Notes: a model not told the origin generated them from the letters alone. A DNA stretch of 64,000 bases from Diaporthe sp. PMI_573 (GCA_021399435.1 JAJTUP010000048.1:372001-436000); one strand, 5' to 3'; shown: positions 33,613-44,883, counted from the stretch's first letter. Numbers and translations are program-made.

Positions 33613-34782
33613 TCAGTCCAACTCCTCCATCGCCTTTCCCACGCGCTGCTCAACTTCATGCTCATCCACCAATATACCTATCAAGCAAGCACTCAGCATT
33701 GTCTCGTAGTTAACCCACGGGTGGACCTCGGCGAACATGCGGGTGCCGTCACGACCTGCGCCGCGGAGCAGCTCTGCCTCGCCGCCGGGATGGAAGCTGA
33801 TGTAGGGGGATATGTTGTAGACCTTGCCGGAAAAGACGGACCAGGCGTCCTTGCCCTTGCGGCCGGTCATCTGCCGAAGCTGTGAGGGCGTGACACGGAG
33901 GTACGGGGTGGAGGGTGCGAGGCCGCGTAGGTCAGATGTCGGTGATTGGGCCAGGCGGGCCCAGTCCATCGGGGAGTGGCCTGGTGTCAGCTTGACCTGC
34001 TTCGAGGGCTTGGTGGGTATTGAAGAGTGGGTGGGCGGCGGCGCGAGGGTGGATGTGCCGGGGGCACGGCGGGGGACCGGGAGGGAGCGGTTCGGCGAGG
34101 GCACGGGTGAGGGGCGGGGTGAGGAGCTGCTCCTGGCCGCCGGGGCGAGGGTCGGTATGCGTCGTGCTTGCGCCGCGGGCATCGGAGGAGGCGCCATTGC
34201 GGAGGGAGGGGGGCTGATGGTCGAAGAGGACGCTGGGGCCCGCGGTGGGGCCGGGGGCGGGGGCATAAGGTCGGACGCAGTTGGTGGCGTGATTGTTGCA
34301 GGAGAAGGTGAGGTGCCTGCTGAGGGGAGGGCAGACTGGTCGGCGGGGGCCGATGGCAGCGGTTCGGACAGCGAGAAGCTGGGGACAGAATGGGCCATGT
34401 CCAGAGTGGTTGCGCTGGCCCTGGGGGTAGCCTGGCCGTCGCCGTCGCCGTCGGCGTGTATGCCGCCATCAGGGTCAGCAGCACGGCGCGGGGGCGTATC
34501 GGGAGTTTGTTTGGGCGGTCGCTCGTCCGCATTTGATGGATCGTCGAGGGTCGCTCTCTGGTGGCGGAAGCTGGCGAGGAGGTTTCTTAGAGGCAGCCAC
34601 GCTGGGGGCCGAAGGCAGAAAAGCACGACGGAGGCGACTATCAGCGAGATGCCGATGAGAGCCATCGTGTTCTCTTCCTCCCGGGCGTGTAAGAGTTTGC
34701 TGTCGGGTGTGGACTGCTGCCTCTGCTCTGGGCCAAGGGGGCGGATATGGAACAGCACGTATTGCGGTTGCGCATCGGCCAT
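33613..34782 (-). CDS. Membrane-anchored cytochrome b5-domain protein
   Basis: One exon, 389 residues from the ATG at 34782. A second ATG at 34665 would give 350 residues and place a hydrophobic segment (ALIGISLIVASVVLFCL) at the very N-terminus, which is attractive for a signal anchor; either start is possible. A long Pro/Ser/Ala-rich disordered linker follows. The C-terminal 95 residues form a cytochrome b5 heme-binding fold: LRQMTGRKGKDAWSVFSG, then VYNISPYISFHPGG with the first heme ligand His331, and the second ligand His354 in EVHPWVN. Similar fungal proteins relate to yeast Irc21 and to the b5 part of Cyb5R4. A role in lipid or sterol electron transfer can only be guessed. Both heme histidines are present. 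Confidence 0.87.
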   Translation of the reverse strand: MADAQPQYVLFHIRPLGPEQRQQSTPDSKLLHAREEENTMALIGISLIVASVVLFCLRPPAWLPLRNLLASFRHQRATLDDPSNADERPPKQTPDTPPRRAADPDGGIHADGDGDGQATPRASATTLDMAHSVPSFSLSEPLPSAPADQSALPSAGTSPSPATITPPTASDLMPPPPAPPRAPASSSTISPPPSAMAPPPMPAAQARRIPTLAPAARSSSSPRPSPVPSPNRSLPVPRRAPGTSTLAPPPTHSSIPTKPSKQVKLTPGHSPMDWARLAQSPTSDLRGLAPSTPYLRVTPSQLRQMTGRKGKDAWSVFSGKVYNISPYISFHPGGEAELLRGAGRDGTRMFAEVHPWVNYETMLSACLIGILVDEHEVEQRVGKAMEELD

Positions 34783-35984
34783 CAGAGAGACCCCACTATG
34801 CGTGTCAAGGGTCCCCTAGCGGCGGCAGAATGGGAATAAGACAGGGCGGTATGGGTCAGGGGTCACCGTACGTATTAGCACTCTCTCCTTTCTAGTGTAG
34901 TGTATCACACAGGAGAGGGGGCCACGGGGAAACGAGTGTGGGGCGGGGGAGAGCACTGTGTGGTAAACAGTAACCTATGGGATGTGCACACAGTGTGAGC
35001 CGCATGCATACTGTGTGGTTTCTACCACAGTACTACGTACGTACGTACACAATGCCGTGGCAATAAACATTGAGATTGCCGGGACAAAAGAGCCACTCAC
35101 AGCACTGCAGCCACCAAGGCTTGTTTACATGCTTACATGTTTACATGGCATCTGCAGTAGGTACGCTTCCAGACAGCCAGACTGACTGGCTTGACAGTAT
35201 GTTCGTTCACACGACACACGTAGGCACACCGTGTGCTCTGCTCAAGCGCGCGGGTGTTGCGAGTTGCAGCGGGAGCTGGGGTAACGGCAGGAACTTGGCC
35301 TGGACCTGCCCGGGCCGGCCTGATGTACCTACTGTGTAGGTAGATGCTGAGACTAAGGTTGTGTTGTGGTTGGCGAGGGACTTGTGGTGTGGTGGGGGCC
35401 GCATTTCGGCTCTGGACAGTCACGTCCACCACGTCCACACATGCTGCATGGGCGTCTCTCCCTCCCATTAACCCCAATTAGCATCTTCCCCACAACAAAC
35501 AGCCCTCGACCCCGTCGCCAATCTCAGGGCCAGACCGGACACCGACAGCGACCACCACTGCAACAACAAGATCAACAACACCAATCCCTCTCTGCGCAGG
35601 ATTCCATCACCCAACTCACCCTCACTCAAGGAAGTACGCCTTACGACACCCTCACCCCCCCCCCCGCGGCACAGCCTCGCATTGCTCCCGACCCCGTCCG
35701 ACGCCAACATCGCCTACACCACACCGACGCCGCCCGTCGACTTCGACATCTGCATCCGAACCCAGTCCACACCTGCACTTGCACCCGTCTTCGACCCGCA
35801 TTTTCCTCTCCTTCTCTCGCCCACAATACCACCTCCTGTACTGGGCATCCTCGCTGCCCCTAAACGCCATTCGCCGACCTCCACCACCACGCTCCCGCGC
35901 CTCTTGACCTCGAGCCTCAGCCTCAGCTTCAGCCTCGTGCCCACGCGGAGTGCCCTTACCATCCGACAAGATGCTGCCAACACG
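34783..35984. promoter_or_regulatory. Divergent promoter region
   Basis: 1.2 kb between the cytochrome b5 gene and the coiled-coil protein gene. It includes a GTAC repeat (35034-35048). The right part is C-rich, and the frame of the next gene is open there without clear protein character. Confidence 0.4.
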
Positions 35985-38117
35985 ATGAGGAATTTACACA
36001 CCTCCCGATCCTCCTCTTCCAAAGAGCCCGCCTCGTCCTCAGGCAGGATGCCCTACGAACGCTCCTCCACGGCCGCGCCATCATCCTCAACCACCTCATC
36101 ACGCCACCCTCCACCCCTCCACGCCCCTTCCCTCGCGAAACGCCTGCCCGTCACCCCCAAGCTCGCCGGCAAACCAGCTCCCTCCTCGACCGCCTCCGCC
36201 TCCGCCTCCGCCTCCACCCCTCAGCGGCAGACTGTCACACTTGCCACTCCTGTTCCTCGGAGGTCTGCTCGCCCCTCCTCTGTCGTCAGCCACAGCAGCC
36301 ATGGCAGCCATGCTACGACCACCGCCCTCCAGAACAACGCCACCCCAAGGTCTGGCTCCCGCCAGAGTCGCGTCACAAGTGCCAATGCGTCCCCGTCCCC
36401 CGCAGACGCCGCCGCTGCCGATCACTGGGAGACCCGGTCAGGCCTGGGCATCTCGGGCACTGCCCTCGACTCCGATGCTGGTGCCCTTCCTCTGCAGAGG
36501 GGTGAAACGGCTGTCGCCCCGCGCGACTCAAAGTTCTTCTATGCCAGCGATGCCTCCAGGACCGCCCATGCCGCTGCTCCTGGCCCCAGGCCAGCACCAC
36601 CGCAAAGGGGCCCGACCTTCTTTTATGCCAATGGCAGCAACCTGCCTCCCAAACCCAGTCCACCCACATCCGTCCCGTCCGCGCCCTTCTCGCCGCCTCT
36701 CGTCTCTTCAACCCCGGACCCCTTGGCCAGCAAGTTTATGTACGCCAACGGCTCCCCCGACCTTCAGCCCAGCTTGATGAAGTCCGGGCCTGGCCCTGCC
36801 CACTCGAACCCCTCCAGGATGCCTGCAAGCAAGCATGGTGCTGGCCCGCAGTCACCAGCTCCGTCGTCACAGAGGATGCCGTCACCGGCCAAGGCCACAG
36901 GCTATGCACCTCCTCCGCCCCAGCCTCAGCCCCAGCTCCAGTCCCAGTCCTCGGCCGGCCCTTCGATAGCGGAAAGGCGCAGTATGCTCACGTCCGCACC
37001 TCAGCTAGGTCGGGCCAACTCGAACGATTTGAGGCGTGTCAGCGCAGAGGCTCCTCCCAGGAAGGCGTCAGGGCACTCGCGCTCTGGGAGCCTGGCGGCA
37101 GAAGCTCCACCTGTCACACGCGCCGTTATTTCGAGCCCGCCCGCCAGCTCGCCCCTGCCATCGCCCTTGACGTTCTCAAACCCGGCAATATCCATGGCAT
37201 CTGTGCTCGAGGCCGCGGATGAGCTGGCCAGCAGCCAGGATGAAAATGACTCCGTGGTCTCCGGCCTGGCGAGCCCAAAGTCGGCCAGTGGCAATGATCC
37301 ACTCAATGAGCTGGTCGCCAACGCGAGGAGGGAGCGGAAAGTCCAAGACCTGCAAATAACGAATGCGTCCCTGGAAGCTATCAATCGGACCCTGGAACGG
37401 CAGCTGCGGAAACAAACCAACGAGCTGCGGCGGTACAAGCGACTGACGAGGGCCGGTCGGCTCTCGTCTGCCAACACTGCTGCCTCGTCCCGCATTCCGT
37501 CGACCTCCACCACCAGCGAGGCCCCAGAAGGCCCCTTGAACAACCTCGGCCTGCCAGATCTGAGCGAGGAGGACTCTGGGACGGAGCCCGACGACGAGTC
37601 CCTGGGCGAGTCCGAGCTGTCAGAGTCGGACTCTGGGGGGTCTGGGCAGATGAGCCCTAGCACGATTGCGATGAGAGACGCCCAACACAGGAAGCGCGAC
37701 GAGAAACGCCTCCAAGTCGACCTCTCGAAGCATCAACAGCTTCTTGTCGACAGCCAGAAGATGAACCAAAGCCTTAAGAGATGTCTCGGGTGGACCGAAG
37801 AGCTCATCAGGGAAGGCAAGAGGGCCCTGGACTATCAGGTCAGGGTCAGCGAGTTTGAAGTCGACGGTCGTGCATTACCCGAGGACGGCGAGCAGCCGTA
37901 CGTCTACGATGGGGCGCAACTATGGGACCACCCGTCCAACCAGCGCCGTGTCAGCAGTGACAGCGAGTACGGCCAATCGGACGGTGATGGCGGCCGGGAC
38001 CCTGACGATACTATGAAGCTGCGCATAGAACGATTGCGGCCGGCAGAACAAGAAACCGGTGCTAAAAGCACTCAGGACAGAGATAGTGGCATAGTGCTGT
38101 CGGGCGATGGAAGTTGA
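35985..38117 (+). CDS. Disordered coiled-coil protein with FFYA motifs, unknown function
   Basis: One exon; from the ATG at 35985 it encodes 710 residues. The frame is open back to 35682, but that part is Pro/Thr-rich leader-like sequence. The first 430 residues are disordered and rich in Ser, Pro and Ala. They contain three spaced copies of an aromatic motif: SKFFYASD (182-189), TFFYANGS (211-218) and SKFMYANGS (249-257). A coiled coil follows at about 440-490 (NELVANARRERKVQDLQ, then SLEAINRTLERQLRKQ). An acidic Ser/Glu stretch spans about 526-556. A second helical segment is near 570-620 (CLGWTEELIREGKRALDYQV). The layout resembles conserved but uncharacterised filamentous-fungal proteins, possibly scaffold or cytoskeleton-linked. 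I do not recognise a catalytic domain. Confidence 0.8.
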   Translation: MRNLHTSRSSSSKEPASSSGRMPYERSSTAAPSSSTTSSRHPPPLHAPSLAKRLPVTPKLAGKPAPSSTASASASASTPQRQTVTLATPVPRRSARPSSVVSHSSHGSHATTTALQNNATPRSGSRQSRVTSANASPSPADAAAADHWETRSGLGISGTALDSDAGALPLQRGETAVAPRDSKFFYASDASRTAHAAAPGPRPAPPQRGPTFFYANGSNLPPKPSPPTSVPSAPFSPPLVSSTPDPLASKFMYANGSPDLQPSLMKSGPGPAHSNPSRMPASKHGAGPQSPAPSSQRMPSPAKATGYAPPPPQPQPQLQSQSSAGPSIAERRSMLTSAPQLGRANSNDLRRVSAEAPPRKASGHSRSGSLAAEAPPVTRAVISSPPASSPLPSPLTFSNPAISMASVLEAADELASSQDENDSVVSGLASPKSASGNDPLNELVANARRERKVQDLQITNASLEAINRTLERQLRKQTNELRRYKRLTRAGRLSSANTAASSRIPSTSTTSEAPEGPLNNLGLPDLSEEDSGTEPDDESLGESELSESDSGGSGQMSPSTIAMRDAQHRKRDEKRLQVDLSKHQQLLVDSQKMNQSLKRCLGWTEELIREGKRALDYQVRVSEFEVDGRALPEDGEQPYVYDGAQLWDHPSNQRRVSSDSEYGQSDGDGGRDPDDTMKLRIERLRPAEQETGAKSTQDRDSGIVLSGDGS

Positions 38118-40319
38118 CGGTGGATGGGAGAGGAGCAACGGGGTTAGATGGGATATTTGTTTGTGCTTCTGCTCTTGTTATTTCCCCCGTTCTTCTTACC
38201 TTCGTCGATTATGCTGAACAGATGACACATCACCACTCTGGGCTATCGCCTTTTTCCTTTACGTCTGTGGGACAGGTTGTTAGTTTGTCGCCTCTGCTGT
38301 GTTCGGCCTGGGGAAGAATTTTGCGTTCTTGGTTTTCATGTTTCTTTTTACACTTGGCGTTTTGTGAGATTTCAGGAAGGGGCGAATTAGACCTGGGCTG
38401 GGTTCAGGCATTCTGCCCTCTTCTCTCTTATACGGTACCCTTATTCGGGTTTCTCGTGTTTTTTTGTTTTTTTTTCCTTTTCTTTCTTTCTTTTGCGTAT
38501 TCGAATTTTCTCGATTGACCGGTCACCTTGCCACCATTTCTTTTGTCTACGTCCTGTACCATCACAGATACCCCAAAGCATCACACGGATTTGGAGAGAA
38601 GAAGAGGATCAGTGGAAGTGAATGCCACTGCAGCTTTGTTGATACCCAACCCAGCACAATAAAGATGAACAAGACGGGGGGATGACTACGTCACACTGTA
38701 TGGTAGAATCGATATAAAACGACAAGGGAGATGGGAAGGACCAAGGAGAGAGGATTCAAGCGAGGTCCAGGAATGGGACACCCCAGGGCCTGGGCTGTGT
38801 ATGAATATGCTCACTAGTCCTGCATCAACGGCATAGCGCCCATTCTGAGAGTGCCCATGTGAGATGGAGGGGATGTGTGTCATAGTGGTTTTTTACCTGG
38901 TGTTGATGCCAATGTGTGCTTTGGTGCAATGAGCTGGAAGGTCACGGTGATGAGATGTATCGGTCCCCGGTCTTCATACCCTGTCGTGCGTAGAATGGCG
39001 GCCTGGCCATTGCAGCAGAGAAGCGCCCCGAGCCTGGAACGTCCTTTGCCATCCCCCCTTCCTCCTCACTCGTCCGGGCCTGCCTTGCATGGGGCAAGCT
39101 CTCTGGACCCTGCACACATGTTCCCACCTGTCTCTTGTCGGCCTCTGCCGACCCTACAAGACATATTCACATTCCCTGCTATGCCTGGTCTGTTTGCCAG
39201 CTAATCCGACTAACCATGGTCAACCAGCCCTCTTGAAAGAGTTTGCTGTGAAGGCCGGTGCAGTCTTTCCCGGCCAGATGGGCCTGTAATACTATGGAGC
39301 GCTGATGGGAGGCAAGCAGTGGGACAGGTCATACTGGGTGTCAACTGACGCCTTCTGCTGGCTGCTACCATCACACGAGGGCGGTGAGCCTCCCGTGCGG
39401 GTTTGTTCCTTGTTGATAGATTTAGTCGGGCGACCAAGCCCGAGATCTTGGTGCCTAGGTAACCTTCCCAGAGTCTTGGACACAATGTGCAATCATGATT
39501 GGGGGAACATAGCCGCCGTTTCATGGAGATTTTGGGACTCAGACCTCACAAGCCGGACCATTCCTTCCGTGTGTCTTCATTTTGGGCCGGTCTTCAAGAT
39601 ACTCGAGCTCATATCCCTGAGGGAGCTGAGGCCTGACCCAGGCCTGACTGGAAAGGGGACTGGTGAAGTTCTAATCCGCATCGAGTCCGCATTACTGCTT
39701 GTGTACTTGCTGGCCTCGCTGTATGGGCACTGCTGGGGTGATTGGAGAGGGGACATGAAGTGATAATGGCCCAAGACAGACATCTGTGGTGAACCATGAC
39801 CGAAGTACTCAGCGATGTCAACAGTGGCGGGTTCCACACCCACTGCCCTACCGTGCCTCCGTGTCATGCCCGTCATTCACCCCCAATGGTCTCATGGCAT
39901 CTGGTGTTTGCAGTTGGCCTGTGCCCTTTGACCAGGCCCTGCTCAAGAAGTTCTTTCTCAACCCACCGGGATACCTGTCTTCTGCCCCTGCACAGCCATG
40001 GGCGACCAGACAATCTCTCGCAAGTAGTGGAAGTGGTTTCGATTTTAATCCGTATATATATGCTTTTTAAGGAGTATGTAGGCAGTCCCTTCATATAGTA
40101 GCGAACGCTTAGACACCCAGCGTTTGAGACGGTCCTCAAGTCCTATGGCAATGAAGGCACAAGTTGACTGTGAAGTACTGTGATACAGCTATGGTTGCCT
40201 AAATAAAAGAACGGAAAGGGCAGCAAAGCTGCGAAATGGCGTGGCTCTGGTTTTGGAGGCCAGTTGGGCTGATAAAACAAGCTATGTACACGGACCCACT
40301 GGTCAGGTCCTGCGGGCGT
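38118..40319. other. 2.2-kb intergenic interval
   Basis: Begins with a T-rich 3' region (T-runs at 38459-38490). The open frames on both strands lack recognisable protein features. CCTAGG occurs at 39454. Confidence 0.4.
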
Positions 40320-40581
40320 TTAGCCCATCAGCCCTAACAGCATTGGGGAAAAAACAATACTAATAACAGTACTTATAAAATACTATTATCTATAGCATTT
40401 AGCTTAAAATATATATAGACAGCTCTAGGATATAATAAGAAATACAAGAGCTTTAGGCTAAAGGGTAGTTAGAAAAGCTAAGCAGATAGCAGATAGATAA
40501 ACAAAAAGTTGACCAAAAAAATACAGAATAATCAAAGTTGCACATAGTAAACTTATATCCTGTATATGGCTACGACACCAC
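40320..40581. repeat. AT-rich relic next to the tRNA
   Basis: About 250 bases that switch abruptly to AT-rich, TA-rich sequence similar to the RIP-mutated block at the right end of the window. It ends at the tRNA. It probably is a decayed repeat insertion, but no terminal repeats are visible. Confidence 0.4.
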
Positions 40582-40682
40582 GCCCGTTTAGCTCATCGGT
40601 AGAGCGCATCACTAGTAGTTCAACTACAGGAAGTTCAACTAGAGGAATGATGAGGTGACTGGTTCGATTCCAGTAATGGGCA
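40582..40682 (+). tRNA. tRNA-Thr (anticodon AGU) with a 29-base intron
   Basis: A full cloverleaf can be drawn: acceptor GCCCGTT with AATGGGC, D stem GCTC/GAGC, anticodon stem CATCA/TGATG, T stem ACTGG/CCAGT with loop TTCGATT, and discriminator A. Without the intron the RNA is 72 bases. The anticodon loop reads CT-AGT-A..A, so the anticodon is AGU (modified to IGU), for threonine. The intron sits one base after the anticodon, the standard eukaryotic site, at 40618-40646. It is a near-perfect tandem duplication of 15 bases; ACTAG in the second unit can pair with CTAGT of the anticodon loop, as expected for the anticodon-intron helix. Confidence 0.88.
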
Positions 40683-41013
40683 GCACCGCTGAAGTAGCTC
40701 CTGTGGTTGAGGTTAGTTTCTTTTTGGCCTCCCTTCGGCAAGGGGCGAAGCAAAGCGGAAGAAGTTGGTATAAAGCATGAGAAGTCTACATGAATGTCAT
40801 GGCTGGAATTTGGTGGCTGGGGTTTGGTGGCGGCGAAGGTATTGTGACACTTGTGGCTGGTTCTTGGTTGTAAGTAAAAGGCATGGAATATCAGGGCTAG
40901 ACTGTAGACTGTAGTACGCAAAGGTGCACCTGCGGCCCATGCGATGCACCACTGGCAAGGTATAGTAGGACTCCCTCGCCAACCCAACCGACGCATTGAG
41001 TCTCGTCTTCCTG
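40683..41013. other. Short intergenic space
   Basis: Between the tRNA and the 3' end of the carbonic anhydrase gene. No T-run terminator longer than four stands directly after the tRNA, though TTTCTTTTT follows at 40719-40727. Nothing else is seen. Confidence 0.4.
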
Positions 41014-41584
41014 TCAGACGACCTGTCTGACCTTGCCTGTCTCAACTTCATACACCCAGCCTGTGATGGTCACGTCCTTTGGGACAGCTGACTGTCTCTT
41101 GAGGAAGTCGATGTCCTCGTGTATGGCATCATCCAGGCTTGTGAAGGGTAAGAAGTCCAGTGTTGCGATCTCGGCGGCGGCGGTGGCGCCGAGTCTCTTG
41201 GCCACGAGGCCATGTGCATCCTCGTTGGCAAAGGTCAACATGCCGCAGCCAGTATGCTTGACCAAGATGATTTCATGGGTGCCGAGCAACTGCTGCGAGA
41301 TGATGATGCTTCGCAGCGCTTCCCTCCCACTGCCGCCGGCGTTGCGAACAACGTGGGCATCGCCCAGGGAGATGCCAAACGCTGCAGCGGGGTCGATTCG
41401 AGCGTCCATGCACGTTACTGAGACACTTGTCAACCACGTACAAAGCGAATAACTGCGGGCGGATGGGCTCAGGCTTGCCGACTAGATATTTCTTGGCTGG
41501 TGGCAGCGCGAGATGGCCCTGAGTGAACCTGTCGGCATAGGCCGCGTTCTGTTCCTCCAAGTTCTGGACATTGGGAGTGGACAT
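41014..41584 (-). CDS. Beta-class carbonic anhydrase
   Basis: Two minus-strand exons, 41584-41479 and 41417-41014, give 169 residues. They join as KKYLVVTCMDARIDP only if the 61-base intron begins with GC (GCAAGC..CTCAG); no GT donor gives an open frame. Zinc ligands are Cys38 (TCMDAR), His90 and Cys93 (KHTGCGM). Asp40 and Arg42 form the usual catalytic dyad. The length is that of the short beta-CA subgroup. The enzyme interconverts CO2 and bicarbonate. There is no mitochondrial presequence or signal peptide, so a cytosolic location is likely. The gene stands alone on this strand, with nothing nearby suggesting a pathway. Confidence 0.93.
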
Positions 41585-44183
41585 TGTGAGGGCTGGCCGT
41601 TGGGTCTGCAATGGATTGGATAAGATCGGAAATGGGGTTGCTCGTTGAGTGTCGGAGGCCGCGACGATATGCTATCGACGTCTAGATACCTCGCCTGCCT
41701 GGTTTTATGTGGTTGGAGAGTCCGTAGATATGACGCTGCCAGTGCTGAAACCAAGTAGAGCGGCAATCGTTGGCAAGGATGACACCACTGCAGCCACAAT
41801 TGTCGTGCCCTGGGAGGGGGGGGGGCTCACGTCACCTGCCGGCTCTCGTCTCGGCGCGCGAGCTATTAGCGGCTTGGGTGAGACTATGGACGCGCAATGC
41901 CGTGGTGGAAGACTACCTAGCAGTGCCGACCTCTCCGCTCCTAGATGAAGCTCAGTGAGAATAGGCCGTGACGTGCCATGGGCGCCTGCCACAGCAGAGT
42001 GTGTATGACCCGGACAACTTGCACGCCTCTTCTGGGCCAAGCGACGAGACGCTGACTGAACGCATCTGCACGGCCGTCAAAGCACAGACTTAGCCCAAGC
42101 CCCTCTCCACTCGACAACAACAAAGAGAGCGAAGCAAGTAGCGTGTGCACAGCGGCATGGCTGGAGGCACCGTGATGCGCGGGAGCTCCTACTGACGCCG
42201 ACATCACCACGACCTGGGGCGCAACACGTCTATTGGGGCAAGATGGGATCGAAGCCGCGCTGCACGGGCGACATGTGGAGTTGCCGTTCATGTTGCGTCG
42301 TGGAGTGAGTGGTCCTACTGTCTGGCCACCGAGGCTTGCTGGAGAGTGCGTGCGTGGAAAGAGTCCTCGGTCGTTTGTGCCTATCCAACGAATGAAAGTA
42401 ACGAAGCCTGTCAAGGCCTACAGACCACCAAGGTCGGGGAGGAAGGCGTAGCACAAGATTCCGGAACATCACTTGAGCAGGCAGAGAAGCAGTGTTGCCA
42501 GTGAGATGTAGGCTCTCCCAGACAGGGGCAGAAAGAAGATACGGACTGCCGGATGGGGTATCACATCGCCTGATCATCTTTTCGCTTGAATGGTTAGACC
42601 AAAAAGCCGGGTCTGACACCAGTACAAGCCAGTTTGTTCTTTTTCGTTTCGTTTTTGCCGTTGTTGTTGTTGACGTTGGTGGGGGGGGGTTGGAACAGGC
42701 AGCAGGGACCATGGCGCCCACCATGGGAGCCCTTGGTTGTTGGTGCAATTTCCCCGACATGGCGTCCCTGTGTAGTCAGCACAGAATCAATAACCTGGCA
42801 TGGTTCCACGGGACTTGGTGCGGGTAGACGTAGAGGAAGGTGTGGTGGGAAATAAAGCGATGTGCGGCTGACGGGCTGACATGGTGACGGGGAACGAGTA
42901 CCGTTAGTATGAAAGGACGGCAGCATGGCCGTCGCAGCCATGTAATTCAGACACAGCCGGAGTCACGCCGCCGTCGGGCTCTTTTAGCCGCCAGGGGCTG
43001 GGCTGTGATTGACGGCCCTAGGCATTGGATCCGGGGGATGCGACCTCAAGCTGGGGCGTCAAACGCAGCTGCAGGCCCAGGCCGGGCAAGGATGAGGACG
43101 ATCGCATTTATGAGACGAGATTGCAGTGTAGCAGCGTGGCAGGTGCTGTGTGCCACAGTAGACTGCAGTACACTACCACGGTAAACAGATGCCCTTGCAG
43201 CCTTGGTGCATTGACGGTCTGGCTGCCTGGAGGGAGGTTGTTGCAGAACAAGCTTCATCAGGGAGGCTGCCACATGGGCAGAGCAAGGAAGGGCCCAGCT
43301 CCAACGGTTGATTCTCTCGCGGGGGGGTGGCAGATGGAGACGGCTGGACGGGTGTGGTGAGATGGTGGGCTGGAAGGCCGAGGAGGCGCGACCGAGGGCA
43401 TCTCGGGGGCCTGCATGGACGGCCCTGGCTGGCCCATTGTCCAATTACAGGAGCAATCCAAAGATGCAATCTACCACAGCCCGCAGAATAGGATAATCCG
43501 GCGCTGTGTACAGGCAAGACTTGTACAGGTTCGAGGGTTACGTAGTTAGCCTCGCAGAGTTGCTCGGGCGGTTCGGTACGAGAGCGGGACTGAAAAGGCC
43601 CAATGTGTTGGTAGAGGAGGAGCAAAGAACATTTGGAAGGAGAAGGGGGGGGGGGAAACCCTGCGCCTCTCCCAGCTCCGCTCTACCGCGGCCTCGGAAA
43701 CGAGGAGAAAAGGACTGCTGGGATACTGCTGGAAGAAGCGGTGGGTTTATCGCCCCGGAAGCATGGGGTGGTGGATGGTCTCGAGCTGGCGCAGGTGACA
43801 TTGTCGCGCATGCGCATGCGCGAGGGACTGTGGGCCGGGTCTGGGGGAGCAGAGCAGAATAGGAGAGAGGAGAGGACGGCAGCAAATGGCGTGTCAAACC
43901 GTTCGTCCGGGACGCAAGAGCTAGGGCGCGCCTGGTGGGCGTACCCCAGATTCCCCGGTTCCCCCTCTCGCCTCCTCTCCTGGCACGGCCTGGGCGGCTT
44001 GGGATGGGCCGATGGTCGATGGCCGATGGTCGTCCGTGTGTACCTGTACCCGTACCTGTACCCCGTACCTGTGCCTGCGGAAAGGCTGTCTACCCCAACA
44101 CGAGGGCCAGTGTCGTCCCAGCTCGGGTCGGCAAAGCTGATCATGATCAGCCCAGGGGGAGGGGGGACACGACTCACCTTTGC

Positions 44184-44245
44184 ACACACACACAAACGCA
44201 CACAAACACACACGCACACACACGTCAACACACGTCAACACACAC
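44184..44245. repeat. Imperfect CA-type microsatellite
   Basis: CACACA units with interspersed CG and AA, followed by a CGTCAACACA direct repeat. Confidence 0.8.
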
Positions 44246-44791
44246 TGGCGGCCGAGTGCGATTCGGATGCGGCTGCTGCCGACGCGGATGCCCCCCCATG
44301 ACGGGCGCGGGATGAGCAGCAAGAAGAAGCATTGAGGCTTGAAGCTTGGTGGCGCCTGGCGTGAGATACCGGCTTGGTATCTGTCGGGAGCAGCGCCAGG
44401 TGGCAGACGGGCCAAAGTCAATTGCAACACGATGGCACCCAAGCAACCAGCCCGTCAGCACCGCGAGCTGGACACGGGGCTGACGGGTGGGCAGGATGGA
44501 TGCAGGTGCATGTGTGCAGGGTCTAGGGTACATCATCTACATGGCAGGTACATGGACCCACCCACCTGCTTCTTCCCCACAACCCACCCAACATTCTTCC
44601 ATTCCTGCCTTACCGTTCTTCCTTTCTTCCTTCTGTCTGTCTGTTTGTCTGTCTGTCTGTGCTCTTGGTCCTCCAGTCCGTCGCTTCCTTCCCCCAGACC
44701 GAGGTGCCCCCCCACTTTTATATATCATCATACAAGGGCAACATCTGCCAGGTGTGTACGTGTACAGTGCCCTACCCAATGTTGTCGTGCG

Positions 44792-44843
<52 letters not shown>
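44792..44843. repeat. TG dinucleotide microsatellite
   Basis: About twenty-five uninterrupted TG units, the longest dinucleotide TG run in the window. Confidence 0.92.
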
Positions 44844-44845
<2 letters not shown>

Positions 44846-44883
44846 CGTAGTTCCAACAAGCCCGTCAATTATCAATTAGCAAT

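Noticed and set aside
39305..39763. 152-codon plus-strand frame in the gap before the tRNA
   Set aside because: Composition looks random, with no domain, signal peptide or supporting splice site.
43633..44301. 222-codon plus-strand frame ending in His/Thr repeats
   Set aside because: Its end is a translated CA microsatellite and the rest is low-complexity.
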